64,000 bases of DNA from Schaalia sp. HMT-172. GTDB taxonomy: Bacteria; Actinomycetota; Actinomycetes; Actinomycetales; Actinomycetaceae. Positions 1 to 9,401 of the stretch are shown here, piece by piece. Each line of letters begins with the position of its first letter. Within the stretch, counting starts at the first letter, position 1. The stretch is from NCBI RefSeq assembly GCF_030644365.1, contig NZ_CP130058.1, positions 1-64,000 of the forward strand, written 5' to 3'. A program made the position numbers and the translations under genes. The notes below the pieces were generated by a model. That model saw only the letters and a program-made list of their open reading frames with translations, had not been told where the DNA came from and searched no databases.

Positions 1-463
1 CTTGATCGCCGGTCGCGTTTACCGCGACGCCGACAAGTCCGGCTCCTACACCGACGGTGAGGAAACCTTCGGGGGCGTGACCGTCGACCTGCTCGACAAG
101 GACGGCAACGTCGTTGCCACCACGACGACCGACAAGGACGGCAAGTACTCCTTCGAGAAGCTGCCCGCCGGCACCTACCGCGTCAAGGTCCACCCGGACG
201 GGGCCCTCGCCGGCCTCGACCAGACCGAGGACCCGGACGGCATTGCCGACTCCATGTCCGGTGAGATCACGATCGGTTTCGAGAACCAGTCGGTCACCGG
301 CGTGAACTTCGGTTACGTCGCACCCGACGCGCCTGCCGTGGAGCCGAGCATCATGCAGCGCCTCGCGCGCACCGGCTTCGACGGCCTCATCGGCGGAGCG
401 GGCCTGGGAGCGGCCGTCGTTGGCGGCATGTTCCTGTGGATGCGTAGCCGGCGCCAGGGCTGA
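1..463 (+). CDS. Cell-wall-anchored surface protein, C-terminal fragment (SdrD B-like repeat, LAxTG sorting signal)
   Basis: The gene runs in from the left edge, so only about the last 153 residues are seen. They contain one SdrD B-like / carboxypeptidase-regulatory-like fold (GRVYRDADKSGSYTDGEE, then DGKYSFEKLPAGTYRVKV), a module known from long stalk-like adhesins and pilins. The C terminus has the three parts of a sortase signal: LARTG, a hydrophobic stretch (GLIGGAGLGAAVVGGMFLWM) and a basic tail (RSRRQG). LAxTG rather than LPxTG is the motif reported for class E sortases of high-GC actinobacteria, so a housekeeping-type sortase probably attaches it to peptidoglycan; that is inference. 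A strong terminator follows 50 bp downstream. Confidence 0.85.
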   Translation, partial: LIAGRVYRDADKSGSYTDGEETFGGVTVDLLDKDGNVVATTTTDKDGKYSFEKLPAGTYRVKVHPDGALAGLDQTEDPDGIADSMSGEITIGFENQSVTGVNFGYVAPDAPAVEPSIMQRLARTGFDGLIGGAGLGAAVVGGMFLWMRSRRQG

Positions 464-511
464 GCCTGATTCAGCCTGAGCCTCGACGAGGCAGTGGCTG
501 AGTGAGCCGAC

Positions 512-541
512 AAGGGGCGGGTACTTCGGTACCCGCCCCTT
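512..541 (+). terminator. Hairpin terminator of the surface-protein gene
   Basis: A perfect 13-bp stem (512-524 with 529-541) closes a TTCG tetraloop and is followed by only two T residues before the sequence turns GC-rich. Confidence 0.75.
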
Positions 542-607
542 TGGCGTACGGGCGGACCCCGCGTCCTTGGGCCTGCCGCTATTGTGCCCTGTGTCCGGGT
601 ACTACGT

Positions 608-713
608 GGATAGGTTGTGTGTATCCGGATAGGTTATGCGCATGTGGATAGGTTAGTAAGCTATCCGGATGTTCGTTTCCTATCCGGATGTTCGTTTCCT
701 ATCCGGATATCCG
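608..713. repeat. Six-unit array: three GGATAG words facing three CTATCC words, 19-bp period
   Basis: GGATAG starts at 608, 627 and 646, and CTATCC starts at 661, 680 and 699. Spacing is exactly 19 bp within each half and 15 bp across the centre. Most units extend to an ATCCGGATAGG-like core. Two right-half units are identical over 19 bp (661-679 and 680-698). The same geometry recurs at 15361-15457. Function unknown; a binding platform for an oligomeric DNA-binding protein or a structured transcript are both possible. Confidence 0.85.
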
Positions 714-885
714 CTTGTGTTGGGTGCCTCCGGGCCCTTCGGCGCCCTTCAGCCTGGAAGGGTGGTTGTCAGACCGTTGGAGGGGGCTGAGTTTTTCAGA
801 CCGTCTGTTGTGGGAGAGTTGTTCTGAGTAGTACTGAGTAGTCCTGGCCGCTTGTGTCCGAGACTTTCATGGTTCCCCAACAATG

Positions 886-990
886 TCGCATGCAATTCCC
901 CTGGAACTATTTCAAACATTGAAATCACACCGTTGGGATTGCAACGTTTTCGAGGTATCTTGAAATTTCAATAAATCGAATTGCATGCGA
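886..990. repeat. 105-bp palindromic-ended element, copy 1
   Basis: Ends are perfect inverted repeats (TCGCATGCAATTC at 886-898, GAATTGCATGCGA at 978-990). Inside are a small hairpin (TTTCAA/TTGAAA) and a second one (CGTTG/CAACG). Copies of the same length lie at 21020-21124 and 33572-33676. No coding capacity. Confidence 0.85.
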
Positions 991-1072
991 GATTTGGGCG
1001 AGGAGGCGGGACGGGGGAGAGGGGAGGAGGCGTTGCGGGCGGGAGTCCGCGCAGCCCCGCAGCGCATGCAGA

Positions 1073-1100
1073 AGCGCCCGGGGCCGCGGCCCCGGGCGCT
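1073..1100 (-). terminator. Terminator hairpin after the PAP2 gene
   Basis: A 13-bp GC-rich perfect stem (1073-1085 with 1088-1100) lies 25 bp past the stop codon of the leftward PAP2 gene. Confidence 0.6.
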
Positions 1101-1125
1101 CCCGGCAACAATTGAGCTCCGATGA

Positions 1126-1767
1126 CTAGCGGAACAACTTCAAGGCGTTTGGCCGCAGCATGAACGGCGCCAGGATCATCGAGGAACCGAGACCCACGCC
1201 GAAGCCGCCGATCACGTCCGTCACCCAGTGGACGCCCAGGTACAGGCGCGTCATGCAGATGAACGCGATGAAGACGAAGGCCGCGACCCACAGCAGGTAA
1301 CGGAGACGACGGCCCAGGCGCGTCATCGTCAGGACGAGGACCAGCGACACGATCAGGGCGGTCACAGCCGTCGCGTGGCCCGACGGGAAGGAATAGCCGT
1401 CCTCGGTGATCAGACGGTAGGCCTCTTCCGGGCGCGGACGCGAATCGATGTGCTTAATGATGTACCCATTGATCCCCGAGAAAGCCACGGACCCCAGGAT
1501 GTACAGGGCGTGCATGACCTTCTTGACGAACCACCACACGGCGGCCGCCACGACGAGGGCAAGGGCGACGGCGCGCTTGGGATCGAACAGCCAGGACGCA
1601 CCCGTCATGAACGTGTTCATCGCGGGCGTGCGTAATTCGATGAAATCGGTCCACACGGTGGTGTCGATCGGCAGCGGGTTCGTGATGAAGCCTCCGGCGA
1701 TAGCAACCATCACGACGAGAAGAGCCCCGACGATGACGGGGGGCGACAGGAGTCGACGAACAAACAT
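1126..1767 (-). CDS. PAP2-superfamily membrane phosphatase
   Basis: 213 residues with several membrane segments. All three signature motifs of the PAP2 / undecaprenyl-pyrophosphatase BacA-unrelated family are readable: KHIDSRPRP (motif 1), SFPSGHAT (motif 2) and TRLYLGVHWVTD (motif 3, with the catalytic His and Asp). Such enzymes dephosphorylate lipid pyrophosphates or phosphatidate on the outer face of the membrane; undecaprenyl pyrophosphate recycling would suit its place behind murJ, but the substrate cannot be read from the sequence. The ATG has a weak upstream GGA. It starts only 20 bp after the YchJ-like gene, so it is probably the last gene of the leftward run that begins with the NUDIX gene. 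Confidence 0.85.
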   Translation of the reverse strand: MFVRRLLSPPVIVGALLVVMVAIAGGFITNPLPIDTTVWTDFIELRTPAMNTFMTGASWLFDPKRAVALALVVAAAVWWFVKKVMHALYILGSVAFSGINGYIIKHIDSRPRPEEAYRLITEDGYSFPSGHATAVTALIVSLVLVLTMTRLGRRLRYLLWVAAFVFIAFICMTRLYLGVHWVTDVIGGFGVGLGSSMILAPFMLRPNALKLFR

Positions 1768-1787
1768 ATTGAAATCCTACCGTAGTG

Positions 1788-2216
1788 TCAGTCGTTGGTG
1801 CCGTACTCGTACATCCAGCGTCCGGCCCTGCGCGAGAAGCGAGAATGCTCCCGCATCGAGCCGCTTTCGCCCGTCGTTACGTCGCGCCACGAGGCCTCGA
1901 ACGTGACGCTTCCCTCCTCGTCGGAGGGACCCCCGGCCTCGGCCCCCAGGATCTGCAGACCCGTCCACTGCGTCCCCTCCACCCAGTACGGGGGAGTAGG
2001 GCGCGTGCGCGGGTGCCACGTGCGGAACAAATAGTCCCCGTCGCGCAGCGCATACGCCGTGTAGCGCGAGCGCATGAGGGCCTCGGCCGTCGGCGCCTCC
2101 TCGCCGTCCAGGTAGCGCCCGCAGCAGTGCGCGAGCATCGCCCCCGACCCGCACGGACAGGTACGAGGCCGTGGCGTGCCAGCGCCGGACGCGCCGAAAG
2201 CAGCGGGGGAGGTCAC
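1788..2216 (-). CDS. YchJ-like SEC-C motif protein (UPF0225)
   Basis: 142 residues from a GTG start that overlaps the trxB stop codon (GTGA), implying translational coupling. The N-terminal part carries a SEC-C metal-binding motif (CPCGSG ... HCCGRYL), followed by the YchJ-type domain with [25 protein letters not shown] and a C-terminal FEASWRD/REHSRF section. This is a widespread family of unknown biochemical function; the cysteines probably bind zinc. A longer reading frame continues upstream through trxB in another phase, but the SEC-C domain begins right after the GTG and nothing homologous precedes it. Confidence 0.85.
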   Translation of the reverse strand: MTSPAAFGASGAGTPRPRTCPCGSGAMLAHCCGRYLDGEEAPTAEALMRSRYTAYALRDGDYLFRTWHPRTRPTPPYWVEGTQWTGLQILGAEAGGPSDEEGSVTFEASWRDVTTGESGSMREHSRFSRRAGRWMYEYGTND

Positions 2217-3250
2217 GCCTGGTCGCCCAGGGACGCCAGCCAGCGCTCCGCGTCCAGGGCCGCGCGGCAGCCGGACCCGGCGGCCGTGATGGCCTGGCGG
2301 TACGTGTGGTCCACGGCGTCGCCGCACGCGAACACGCCCGCCACGGACGTGCGCGTCGACGGCTCGTCGACCGTGATGTAGCCGGCCTCGTCGAGAGCGA
2401 CCTGGCCGCGCAGGAAGCCCGTGCGCGGCAGGTGGCCGATCGCGACGAACACGCCGTCCACGGCGATGTCGCGCTCGGAGCCGTCCACCGTGGAGGTCAG
2501 GCGCAGGCCGGTCACGGCCTCGTCGCCGAGGACCTCGGAGACTGTGGCGTTCCACTCGAAGGTGATCTTCGGGTTGTTGAGGGCGCGCTCGGCCATGACG
2601 CGCGAGGCGCGCAGGGCGTCGCGGCGGTGCACGACGACGACCTCGGACGCGAAGTTCGTCAGGAAGGTCGCCTCCTCCATCGCGGAGTCGCCGCCGCCGA
2701 TGACGGCGAGGCGACGATCCTTGAAGAAGAAGCCGTCGCAGGTCGCGCAGTAGGAGACGCCGCGGCCGGAGAACTTGTCCTCGCCGGGCACGTTCATGTG
2801 GCGGTACTCCGAGCCGGTGGCCAGGATGACGGCGCGCGCGTAGAAGACCTCGTCCTCGGTGGCCACGGCCTTGACGTCGCCCTCGAGGTTGACGGCGATG
2901 ACGTCCTCGTAGCGAACGTCCGCGCCGAACTTCTCGGCCTGCTCGCGCATGTTATCCATGAGCTCGGGTCCCTGAATGCCCTCAGGGAAGCCCGGGAAGT
3001 TCTCGACCTCGGTCGTGGTCATGAGCGCGCCGCCCGCGGCGAGCTGGCCGGCCAGGACGATGGGGGCCAGGCCCGCACGAGCCGTGTAGACCGCAGCCGT
3101 GTAACCGGCGGGGCCCGAGCCGACGATAACGACGTCGTGGACGGTGGCGCCCTCGGGGACCTCGGCAGACGGGATCTGCACCTCGGCGGCCTCAGCGGAA
3201 GCGTCGGTGGGTTCGGCCGTCACCAGGCCCGGAATCGCAACGAAAGACAT
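2213..3250 (-). CDS. trxB: Thioredoxin-disulfide reductase
   Basis: 345 residues. FAD-binding [17 protein letters not shown] near residue 43, the redox-active CATC in [10 protein letters not shown], an NADPH-binding [10 protein letters not shown], and the C-terminal FAD motif [11 protein letters not shown] are all present. It passes electrons from NADPH to thioredoxin in the cytoplasm. The chosen ATG has an excellent ribosome site (AAGGAGGG at 3255-3262). The first ~37 residues are an acidic, low-complexity extension not found in most TrxB proteins. It sits directly downstream of murJ, as in many actinobacteria; a thioredoxin gene, usually next to it, is not present here. Confidence 0.95.
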   Translation of the reverse strand: MSFVAIPGLVTAEPTDASAEAAEVQIPSAEVPEGATVHDVVIVGSGPAGYTAAVYTARAGLAPIVLAGQLAAGGALMTTTEVENFPGFPEGIQGPELMDNMREQAEKFGADVRYEDVIAVNLEGDVKAVATEDEVFYARAVILATGSEYRHMNVPGEDKFSGRGVSYCATCDGFFFKDRRLAVIGGGDSAMEEATFLTNFASEVVVVHRRDALRASRVMAERALNNPKITFEWNATVSEVLGDEAVTGLRLTSTVDGSERDIAVDGVFVAIGHLPRTGFLRGQVALDEAGYITVDEPSTRTSVAGVFACGDAVDHTYRQAITAAGSGCRAALDAERWLASLGDQA

Positions 3251-3266
3251 GTACCCTCCTTCAGGG

Positions 3267-6200
3267 TTACTGAACGGTGAGTTCGGAGATCCACGCCCAG
3301 TTGCGTCCGTCCTGGCCCTTGGGCATGGAGCGGAACTGCAGCGCGATGGTGTCGGTCTCGACGGGCTCGGGCAGCTGGATCGTCGTCGTCGGAGACAACG
3401 CCGAGGAGGCCAGTTCTGTTCCACCGCGCGGATTCGCCGGGTCGGTGACGTTACGCACGACGATCTCGCCGCCGGACGTCGCCGGATCCATGTTGAGCGT
3501 CACCGAGGACACGGTGGCCTTCTGCTGGAGCTTGACGACGATCGTGACGGAGGTTTCGTCACGGAACTGGTTGTTGTCGAACCAGCGCGAGCTCCACGAC
3601 GTGGACGGGTTGGAGTCGATCATGTTGATCGCGCGGTCCGGGTGGTCGCCGTCGTCGTTGTTCCACGACAGGACCTGCACGGAGGAGATCACGGGCGTCA
3701 CGGAGGGCGCCGGCGGCGGCGTGGTGGTCAGATTCGGCGCGGGTTCGCTCTGGTTCTGGTCGGGGTTGAGGCCGGCGCGCAGGGACTGACCCAAGTCGAG
3801 GTCAGTGACGGGGCGCGTCGCCATCCACGGGCCCCAGATCGCTCCGAAGAGGAACAGGACGAGGCCGAAGAGCAGCGCGGGCCGCGTCGGGTCGATGAGC
3901 TTGCCGGAGCGCTCGGGCGTCTCCTTGGTGGGCTTGGGCTCGTGCGCGGTCGACGAGGCCGTGGCGGGCACCGTGGGCGCGGCCGGGATCGCGGACAGGA
4001 CCTCGGTGGCCTCCTCAGCGGGGGCAGCGGGCACGGGCTCCTCGTCGATCGGGCGCACGCGCGGGATCTGATGGGTCGAGGGCGCGTCGGCGAGCGGCTC
4101 GGGGTGGGGGAAGTCCGTGTTGTAGGCCTCGCCCTCGCGCTCGTAGCCGCTGGAGGTGGGCATGGGCGGCGGGGGAGCGAGGGGGAACGCGGTCGTGGGA
4201 ACCTCGGCGGCGTCCACGCCGTCCTCGGCGCCCTCGGCCAGCGGCTCGACGCCGAGCTCGGCCAGGGCCTCGGCGATCTGCTGGGCCTCGGGGGCCGCCG
4301 GGGTGTGGGCCTCCTCGGCCTCGTCTGCGGCCTCGGTGATGGCATCGAGGGCGGGGCTGGCAAGGGTCTCGACGAGGGCCGGGTTCTCGACGGGGGCCTG
4401 CGTCGCGGGGCCAAGCGTCGGCACCTCGGCGGGCGCCGCGACTGGGGGCGCGGGAACCGGCGGAACGGGGGCGGCGTCCTGGGCGGCGGGGGAGGGGACC
4501 TCCGGGGGTGCGGGGATCGGCGAATCAGAGATGACCTCGTCGAACGAGGGCAGTTTCGTCTTGTCGCCGGTCGGTTCTGGCGTGGGAGCCATCGCATCCT
4601 CCGTGTGATCGGGTGTGTGTTCCGCCATTATCGCAGTTTGGGCGGGAGTCGGCGTGGAGGACGCCGCCAGGATGTTCACCACAGAGGCGGGGACACGCAG
4701 GCGCGTCAGGAGGGGGCGCATCATGGCCGCGGACTCGCGGGGCGCGGCGAAGCGCAGGACTAGCAGGTACACGAGGCCGGTGATCGCCGAGACGACCGTG
4801 AGCTTAACGCCGGCCAGGGCCATGCGGCCCAGCGTCGAGCCGACGCTCGTGTGGACACCCATGAGCCACAGGACGGCGAAGCCGACGATGCCTGAGACGA
4901 CGGCCGCGCCGAGGTAGGACACGTAGGAGCGCAGCAGGCCGGAGCGGTCCACGTAGCGGTTCTCGCGCGAGACCCACACGATGGCGATGACGCCCTGGGT
5001 CAGGCGGCACGCGGTTTCGCCGAGCGCGGCGGCCACCACCCACCAGCGCGCGCCGGTCAGGGCGTACAGGGACCAGCCGACGATGACCTGGATGATGGTG
5101 GGGCCGATGCCCATGAGGAACACGGGCTTGACATCCTCGTAGGCGAAGAAGACGCGTTGGCTCATGAGGACCATGCCGGTCGACGCGACGCCCGGCATGA
5201 GGGAGGTCAGGACGAGGGCGTAGCCGGTGACGGCGGCGGGATCCCCGCCCTTGGCGGCCATCGCGATCTCCATCATGGGGACCGATCCGGCCATGAGCAT
5301 CGCGGCGGCGACGAGAGTCAGCGAGGTGATCGTGCGCACGCCTAGGTGGTAGCTGTCGGCGACGGCCTTGTCGTCGCCGTCGGCGACGGCGCCCGCCATT
5401 CGCGTGAAGATCGCGGTCGTCAGGGACACCGTGATGAGCGACTGGGGGACCATGAAGATCATGAACGCCGTCGAGTAGGCGAGGATGCCGACGACGCCGC
5501 CCTGGGCTCCGTTGCGGCCGATGAAGCCGTCGGCCATGGCGGCGAGGTTGTTCGTCGACAGGACGCCGACCTGGGAGACGCCGAGGGTCGCGAACGTCCA
5601 GCCGGCCACGCGGGGCATCGACCCGAAGGAGGTTCCGCGGAAGTGGAAGTCCGGCTTGAAGGAGATGCCGGCGCGCCTCATCGGCCACAGCAGGCACAGG
5701 GCCTGGCAGATAACGCCGAGGGTCGCCGATCCCGCGAGGACCCAGAACTGGGCGCCTGTCACGTCGCCCGCGGGGATGCCTCCGTCGGGTGCGCCGCCCC
5801 AGATCACGAGGAACAGGCCGAGGCCGGCGATGCCGACGACGTTGTTGACGACGGGCGCCCACATGTAGGGGCCGAAGATTTCGCGGGCGTTGAGGAGCTC
5901 GCCGAGGAGGTTATAGAGGCCGTAGAAGAAGAGCTGCGGCAGGCACAGGAGGGAGAAGAGGATCGCCAGGTTGCGGATGTCCTCCGTGTAACCGGCGGCC
6001 GTGATCATGACGAGGACGGGGGCCAGCACCATCGTCAGGAAAGTGACGACGAACAGGACGGTGCCCGCCAGGGTCAGGAGGCGGTTGACGTAGGTGTCGC
6101 CGTCGTGGCGGCGCTTGATGGCGCCGACGATCTGGGGAACCAGGACCGCGTCGAAGATGCCGGAGGCCAGCAGGTTGAACACCGTGTTGGGCAGCGTGTT

Positions 6201-6359
6201 CGCGGTCTGGAAGGCGGCGCCGACGCCGCCGGCGGTGGCGCCAACCGCGGCGATGAGCATCGCGTTGCGCACGAAGCCGAGGACGCGCGAGACCATGGTT
6301 CCCGACGCCATGAGCGCCGACGCTCTCAGGATTGATCGGCGAGCCGTGTTCGAGCTCAT
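3267..6359 (-). CDS. murJ: Lipid II flippase MurJ with C-terminal linker, extra membrane helix and sugar-binding-like domain
   Basis: 1030 residues. The first ~550 form the multi-helix MviN/MurJ core of the MOP exporter superfamily ([31 protein letters not shown]), which flips lipid II across the membrane for peptidoglycan synthesis. Then comes a ~260-residue Pro/Ala/Glu-rich linker, one more helix (about residues 822-845, [15 protein letters not shown]) and a ~140-residue outer domain resembling F5/8-type galactose-binding folds ([19 protein letters not shown] ... WISELTVQ). Mycobacterial MviN has a comparable plan but with a pseudokinase in the linker; no kinase motifs are seen here. The ATG overlaps the preceding stop (ATGA) with AAGGAG upstream. 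A copy of the dispersed 14-mer family (3952-3966) lies in the linker and encodes part of PATASS. Confidence 0.93.
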   Translation of the reverse strand: MSSNTARRSILRASALMASGTMVSRVLGFVRNAMLIAAVGATAGGVGAAFQTANTLPNTVFNLLASGIFDAVLVPQIVGAIKRRHDGDTYVNRLLTLAGTVLFVVTFLTMVLAPVLVMITAAGYTEDIRNLAILFSLLCLPQLFFYGLYNLLGELLNAREIFGPYMWAPVVNNVVGIAGLGLFLVIWGGAPDGGIPAGDVTGAQFWVLAGSATLGVICQALCLLWPMRRAGISFKPDFHFRGTSFGSMPRVAGWTFATLGVSQVGVLSTNNLAAMADGFIGRNGAQGGVVGILAYSTAFMIFMVPQSLITVSLTTAIFTRMAGAVADGDDKAVADSYHLGVRTITSLTLVAAAMLMAGSVPMMEIAMAAKGGDPAAVTGYALVLTSLMPGVASTGMVLMSQRVFFAYEDVKPVFLMGIGPTIIQVIVGWSLYALTGARWWVVAAALGETACRLTQGVIAIVWVSRENRYVDRSGLLRSYVSYLGAAVVSGIVGFAVLWLMGVHTSVGSTLGRMALAGVKLTVVSAITGLVYLLVLRFAAPRESAAMMRPLLTRLRVPASVVNILAASSTPTPAQTAIMAEHTPDHTEDAMAPTPEPTGDKTKLPSFDEVISDSPIPAPPEVPSPAAQDAAPVPPVPAPPVAAPAEVPTLGPATQAPVENPALVETLASPALDAITEAADEAEEAHTPAAPEAQQIAEALAELGVEPLAEGAEDGVDAAEVPTTAFPLAPPPPMPTSSGYEREGEAYNTDFPHPEPLADAPSTHQIPRVRPIDEEPVPAAPAEEATEVLSAIPAAPTVPATASSTAHEPKPTKETPERSGKLIDPTRPALLFGLVLFLFGAIWGPWMATRPVTDLDLGQSLRAGLNPDQNQSEPAPNLTTTPPPAPSVTPVISSVQVLSWNNDDGDHPDRAINMIDSNPSTSWSSRWFDNNQFRDETSVTIVVKLQQKATVSSVTLNMDPATSGGEIVVRNVTDPANPRGGTELASSALSPTTTIQLPEPVETDTIALQFRSMPKGQDGRNWAWISELTVQ

Positions 6360-8806
6360 AGGGTCTCCTTCGTCGTGTCTGTCTCGTGGTCGGTGGTGTC
6401 GTGCGGGGCGTCCGAGGCCTCGTCCGGGCGTGGCGCCTCGTCGGTGGCGTCCGTCTGCGAGGCGCTGGCCTCGTTCGCGTGTGAGGCCTGCTTCTTGCGG
6501 GCGGTGCGGCTGCGCAGCGAACGGGTGATACCCGCGAGGAAGAGGAGGCCGAAGAAGGAGGCGATGACGGCCGTGATCGCGTCCTCCCAGCCGGCGCGCA
6601 TGCGCACGGTGACGGTGCGGGAGTCGTCCAGGACGTAGCCGTCGGAGGTCGTGACCTTGTAGGTGACCTCGATGTCGCCGCTGCCGATCGCGCCGACGGG
6701 CACTTCCACCGTGGTCGCGCCGCGCGCGGCGAGCTCCTGGGAGAGGGCGGGGGTAGCGCGCAGTCGCGGGTCGTCGGGGATGAGAGTGACGTCCACGCGC
6801 ACCGGCCAGTCGAGGTTGTTGCGGATCAGGACGGGGAACTTCGCGGACTTGTTGATCAGGTTGACGGCCGAGGAAGGTTCGACCGTCACGGAGGACAGCA
6901 TGGTCGCGACCTGTGAGGTCATGACGGTCGCCGCGTCCAGCTGCTCGGAGGGCGTGGATGTCACGGAGAGGGCGGGAAGGATCGCGGGCGTGACGGAGTC
7001 GAAGACGGCGTCGGGGTCGTCCGTCGCGTTCGCGAGGGGCGTCAGGCTGGTCAGGGACGAGGCCATGGAGTTGATCGCGGTCCAGGTGTCGTCGGGAAGG
7101 ACGCCCGGGCCGACTGTGGTGCGTTCGACGTCGGTGGATTCGCTGGCGGCGATGTCCGAGAAGGAGGTCGCGTTCACCCACCGGGGCGAGTACAGCGCGG
7201 CCAAGCGGTGCGAGAGGCGTTCGTTGATCGTGGTGGTGCGATCGGCGGCGGCGAAGAGGGTGCGCGAGGAGGAGGGGCGCTCGCGCGCGATGATGGCGGT
7301 GATGGCCGTGAGGGCCTGCTCGGCGTCGAGCTGGTCGCCGCCGCTGGAGTTCCACGACAGGATCGAGGCGATGTCCCCCTGCTGGGCGAGGGTGTGGGCG
7401 CCCGTTCCATCCGTCGTCGTCTCGCCGGTCGCGGGGTTGACGTTGACGCGCGCGTAGGAGGTGAAGGGCACGTCTTCGGCGGGGGTCAGGGCTGAGGTGG
7501 GGGCGATCGTGATCTGGTCGGGGGAGGCGAAGCCGGCCAGGAAGGATGTTCCGAATGTCGTGTCGGCCGGCCAGGCGACGTTGCGCAGGATCGTGGGGCC
7601 GGAATCGGGGATGGCCGTCTGGGTGGCGCTCTGGCCGACCGCGGTCGCCGCGGGGCTCGGCGTGGCGGTGGGCGAGGGTGTGGTGGAGGGCGAGGGCGTG
7701 GCGGAGGGGGAGGGGTGGCCGGAGGGGGAGGGGCTCGGCGTCGCGCCGCCGGGGGTGGGGGCGACCCATCCGCTTGCGCGCAGCGTCGAAGGGAAGGAGG
7801 CGATGGAGCTGGAGGCTAGGTTCCAGAAGCCACTGTTGCCCGACAGGGCGAGCGCGCCGAGGTCCGCGTCGCCGTCGGGCAGGGCGATGACCTCGGAGGC
7901 GGTCGACATGAAGGAGGCGACGAAGGCCTCGGACTGGAGCTCCTGGGAGCGCCGCGCCGGGTCGGTGGCCGTGGGGGCGGGCATCGGCACGGGGGAAGGG
8001 GTCGGGCTCGGCGAGGCTGCGCCCGACTGCTCGCCCTGGTCGGACTGCGCCCCGGACTGTCCCCCGTCGGCGGAGGGCGAGGGCGTGGGGCTGGGCGCCG
8101 TCGTGGGCTGAGGGCCGCGGGGGATCAGGAGAGGGTCGACGGCCAGCGTCACGCCCGAGGTTCCGGCCAGGGTCAGGATCGCGGAGCGTTCGGCCTGGTT
8201 GTTGGCCGCGTTGGCCGAGGTCCACGGAACGACCGTCGAGACGCGCGAGGCTGCCACCTGCGCCCCGGAATCCCACACGAGGATCGTGCGGTCCTTGCCC
8301 GAGAAATTGCCCGAGCTCGCGGCGACGGTGGCGACACGCGGCCCCCACTCCTCGGAGTCGGACAGGGGCAGCGAGGAGGTGGGGATGCGGATCTCGAAGG
8401 AGGTGGTCGTGCCGCGTGCGACGTCGGTGAGCGTCGTGGAGGCGGCGTGCGTGGCGTCGGGTTCGTCGTCGCTGAGCTGCGTGGTGAGCGCCGAGACGGA
8501 GATGGGAGTCTCGTTGGCGACGAACACTTCGAGGGCGACGGAGGCCAGGGTCGTCGGCGAATCGTTGCGGATCGTCCCGGAGATGACGACCTCGCTCTCG
8601 CTTGTGATGATCCGAGGTGAGAGGGAATCGATGGAGACGGACAGGCCAGAATCGGTGGGGAGCGTGCCCATGACGGCGGGACGCGACTGCCCGACCGCGG
8701 ACGTCGCGGCGGGCGCCGGCGCCGCCCCGGCCTCGTGAAGGGGCAGGCCGAGCGCGGCCGTCACCGCCGCGCACGCGGCGGCCACCCACACCCCGCGCCT
8801 AGCCAC
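6356..8806 (-). CDS. DUF6049-family secreted/membrane protein
   Basis: 816 residues from a GTG that overlaps the end of the NUDIX gene by 8 bp. A signal peptide (VARRGVWVAAACAAVTAALG) leads to a large extracytoplasmic region with two Pro/Ser/Thr-rich low-complexity stretches (around residues 230-290 and 350-400), and a single membrane helix near residue 750 (AVIASFFGLLFLAGI) precedes a short charged cytoplasmic tail. Position between a NUDIX gene and murJ matches the actinobacterial DUF6049 protein (Rv3909 in M. tuberculosis), whose role is unknown but which is likely connected with cell-wall assembly given the constant linkage to murJ. Length varies in the family because of the low-complexity parts. 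Confidence 0.85.
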   Translation of the reverse strand: MARRGVWVAAACAAVTAALGLPLHEAGAAPAPAATSAVGQSRPAVMGTLPTDSGLSVSIDSLSPRIITSESEVVISGTIRNDSPTTLASVALEVFVANETPISVSALTTQLSDDEPDATHAASTTLTDVARGTTTSFEIRIPTSSLPLSDSEEWGPRVATVAASSGNFSGKDRTILVWDSGAQVAASRVSTVVPWTSANAANNQAERSAILTLAGTSGVTLAVDPLLIPRGPQPTTAPSPTPSPSADGGQSGAQSDQGEQSGAASPSPTPSPVPMPAPTATDPARRSQELQSEAFVASFMSTASEVIALPDGDADLGALALSGNSGFWNLASSSIASFPSTLRASGWVAPTPGGATPSPSPSGHPSPSATPSPSTTPSPTATPSPAATAVGQSATQTAIPDSGPTILRNVAWPADTTFGTSFLAGFASPDQITIAPTSALTPAEDVPFTSYARVNVNPATGETTTDGTGAHTLAQQGDIASILSWNSSGGDQLDAEQALTAITAIIARERPSSSRTLFAAADRTTTINERLSHRLAALYSPRWVNATSFSDIAASESTDVERTTVGPGVLPDDTWTAINSMASSLTSLTPLANATDDPDAVFDSVTPAILPALSVTSTPSEQLDAATVMTSQVATMLSSVTVEPSSAVNLINKSAKFPVLIRNNLDWPVRVDVTLIPDDPRLRATPALSQELAARGATTVEVPVGAIGSGDIEVTYKVTTSDGYVLDDSRTVTVRMRAGWEDAITAVIASFFGLLFLAGITRSLRSRTARKKQASHANEASASQTDATDEAPRPDEASDAPHDTTDHETDTTKETL

Positions 8807-9332
8807 GGCTATCCCGGTAGAGCAGATCGAGGGCGATGCGCACGATGCGGCGCTCGTTGGGGTAGGCCAGTTGGCGCGACACGTCGCGCAGGGGAACCCA
8901 CGCGGCCTCCTCGGCCTCGTGATCCGGGTCCCCCTCCACGGTGATTGTGCCGGACTCATACCCCATCAGGTAGTGATGGACGACCTTGTGGACGCGGCGG
9001 TCGTTGCCGGAGAACCAGTAGTCGATGGAGGCGAGGTGGCGGATGATGCGCCCGTGGATGCCGGTTTCCTCGGCGACCTCGCGCAGTGCGGCCTGCTGAG
9101 GAGTCTCGGACCCCTCCAGGTGCCCCTTGGGTAGGCACCACTCAACGCGGCCCGCGCGATTGCGTCGAGCGATCAGCGCCGCATAGGGAATTCCGTCACG
9201 TACATCGACGACGATGCCGCCCGCGCTGGTTTCCGCGGAAATCGGCAGGTGAGAGCGGCCTTGGCGCACGGAAGCGGACCGACGCGGGGGTCTGGGAACC
9301 CCGGCTCGGCGGTCAACGGAACGTGCAGGCAT
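8799..9332 (-). CDS. NUDIX hydrolase (MutT4-like)
   Basis: 177 residues with a complete NUDIX box, GHLEGSETPQQAALREVAEE followed by TGI, which supplies the Mg-binding glutamates for cleaving a nucleoside diphosphate linked to another moiety. Divergent from the CCA-adding gene and first of the leftward run NUDIX-DUF6049-murJ-trxB, the same arrangement as Rv3907c-Rv3910 in mycobacteria. The first ~30 residues are basic and may be translated from a later start; the NUDIX fold clearly begins at SAGGIVVD. Substrate cannot be inferred. Confidence 0.88.
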   Translation of the reverse strand: MPARSVDRRAGVPRPPRRSASVRQGRSHLPISAETSAGGIVVDVRDGIPYAALIARRNRAGRVEWCLPKGHLEGSETPQQAALREVAEETGIHGRIIRHLASIDYWFSGNDRRVHKVVHHYLMGYESGTITVEGDPDHEAEEAAWVPLRDVSRQLAYPNERRIVRIALDLLYRDSRG

Positions 9333-9401
9333 GACTCCACTTTAGCCGGTGGGCGGCCCCCGGTAGTCGGCCAGCGCGCTTTCCTGGCATGCTTAGGGGC
9401 G

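Larger units (their letters stand above)
464..1072. other. Gene-free interval carrying a terminator, a 19-bp-period array and a 105-bp repeat element
   Basis: No convincing reading frame is present. From left to right it holds the terminator at 512-541, the GGATAG/CTATCC array at 608-704, a GC-rich stretch with a small direct repeat (CTGAGTAGT twice near 824-842) and the 105-bp element at 886-990. Confidence 0.7.

Noticed and set aside
3144-4763. 539-codon rightward open frame
   Set aside because: It lies antisense to murJ and trxB, is almost pure Gly/Arg/Ala/Val, and arises from the high-GC third codon positions of the real genes.
6360-8789. 5' part of a 1840-codon leftward frame that includes murJ
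   Set aside because: Upstream of 6359 it is the Arg/His/Pro-rich shadow of the DUF6049 gene; the flippase begins at the ATG with AAGGAG at 6359.
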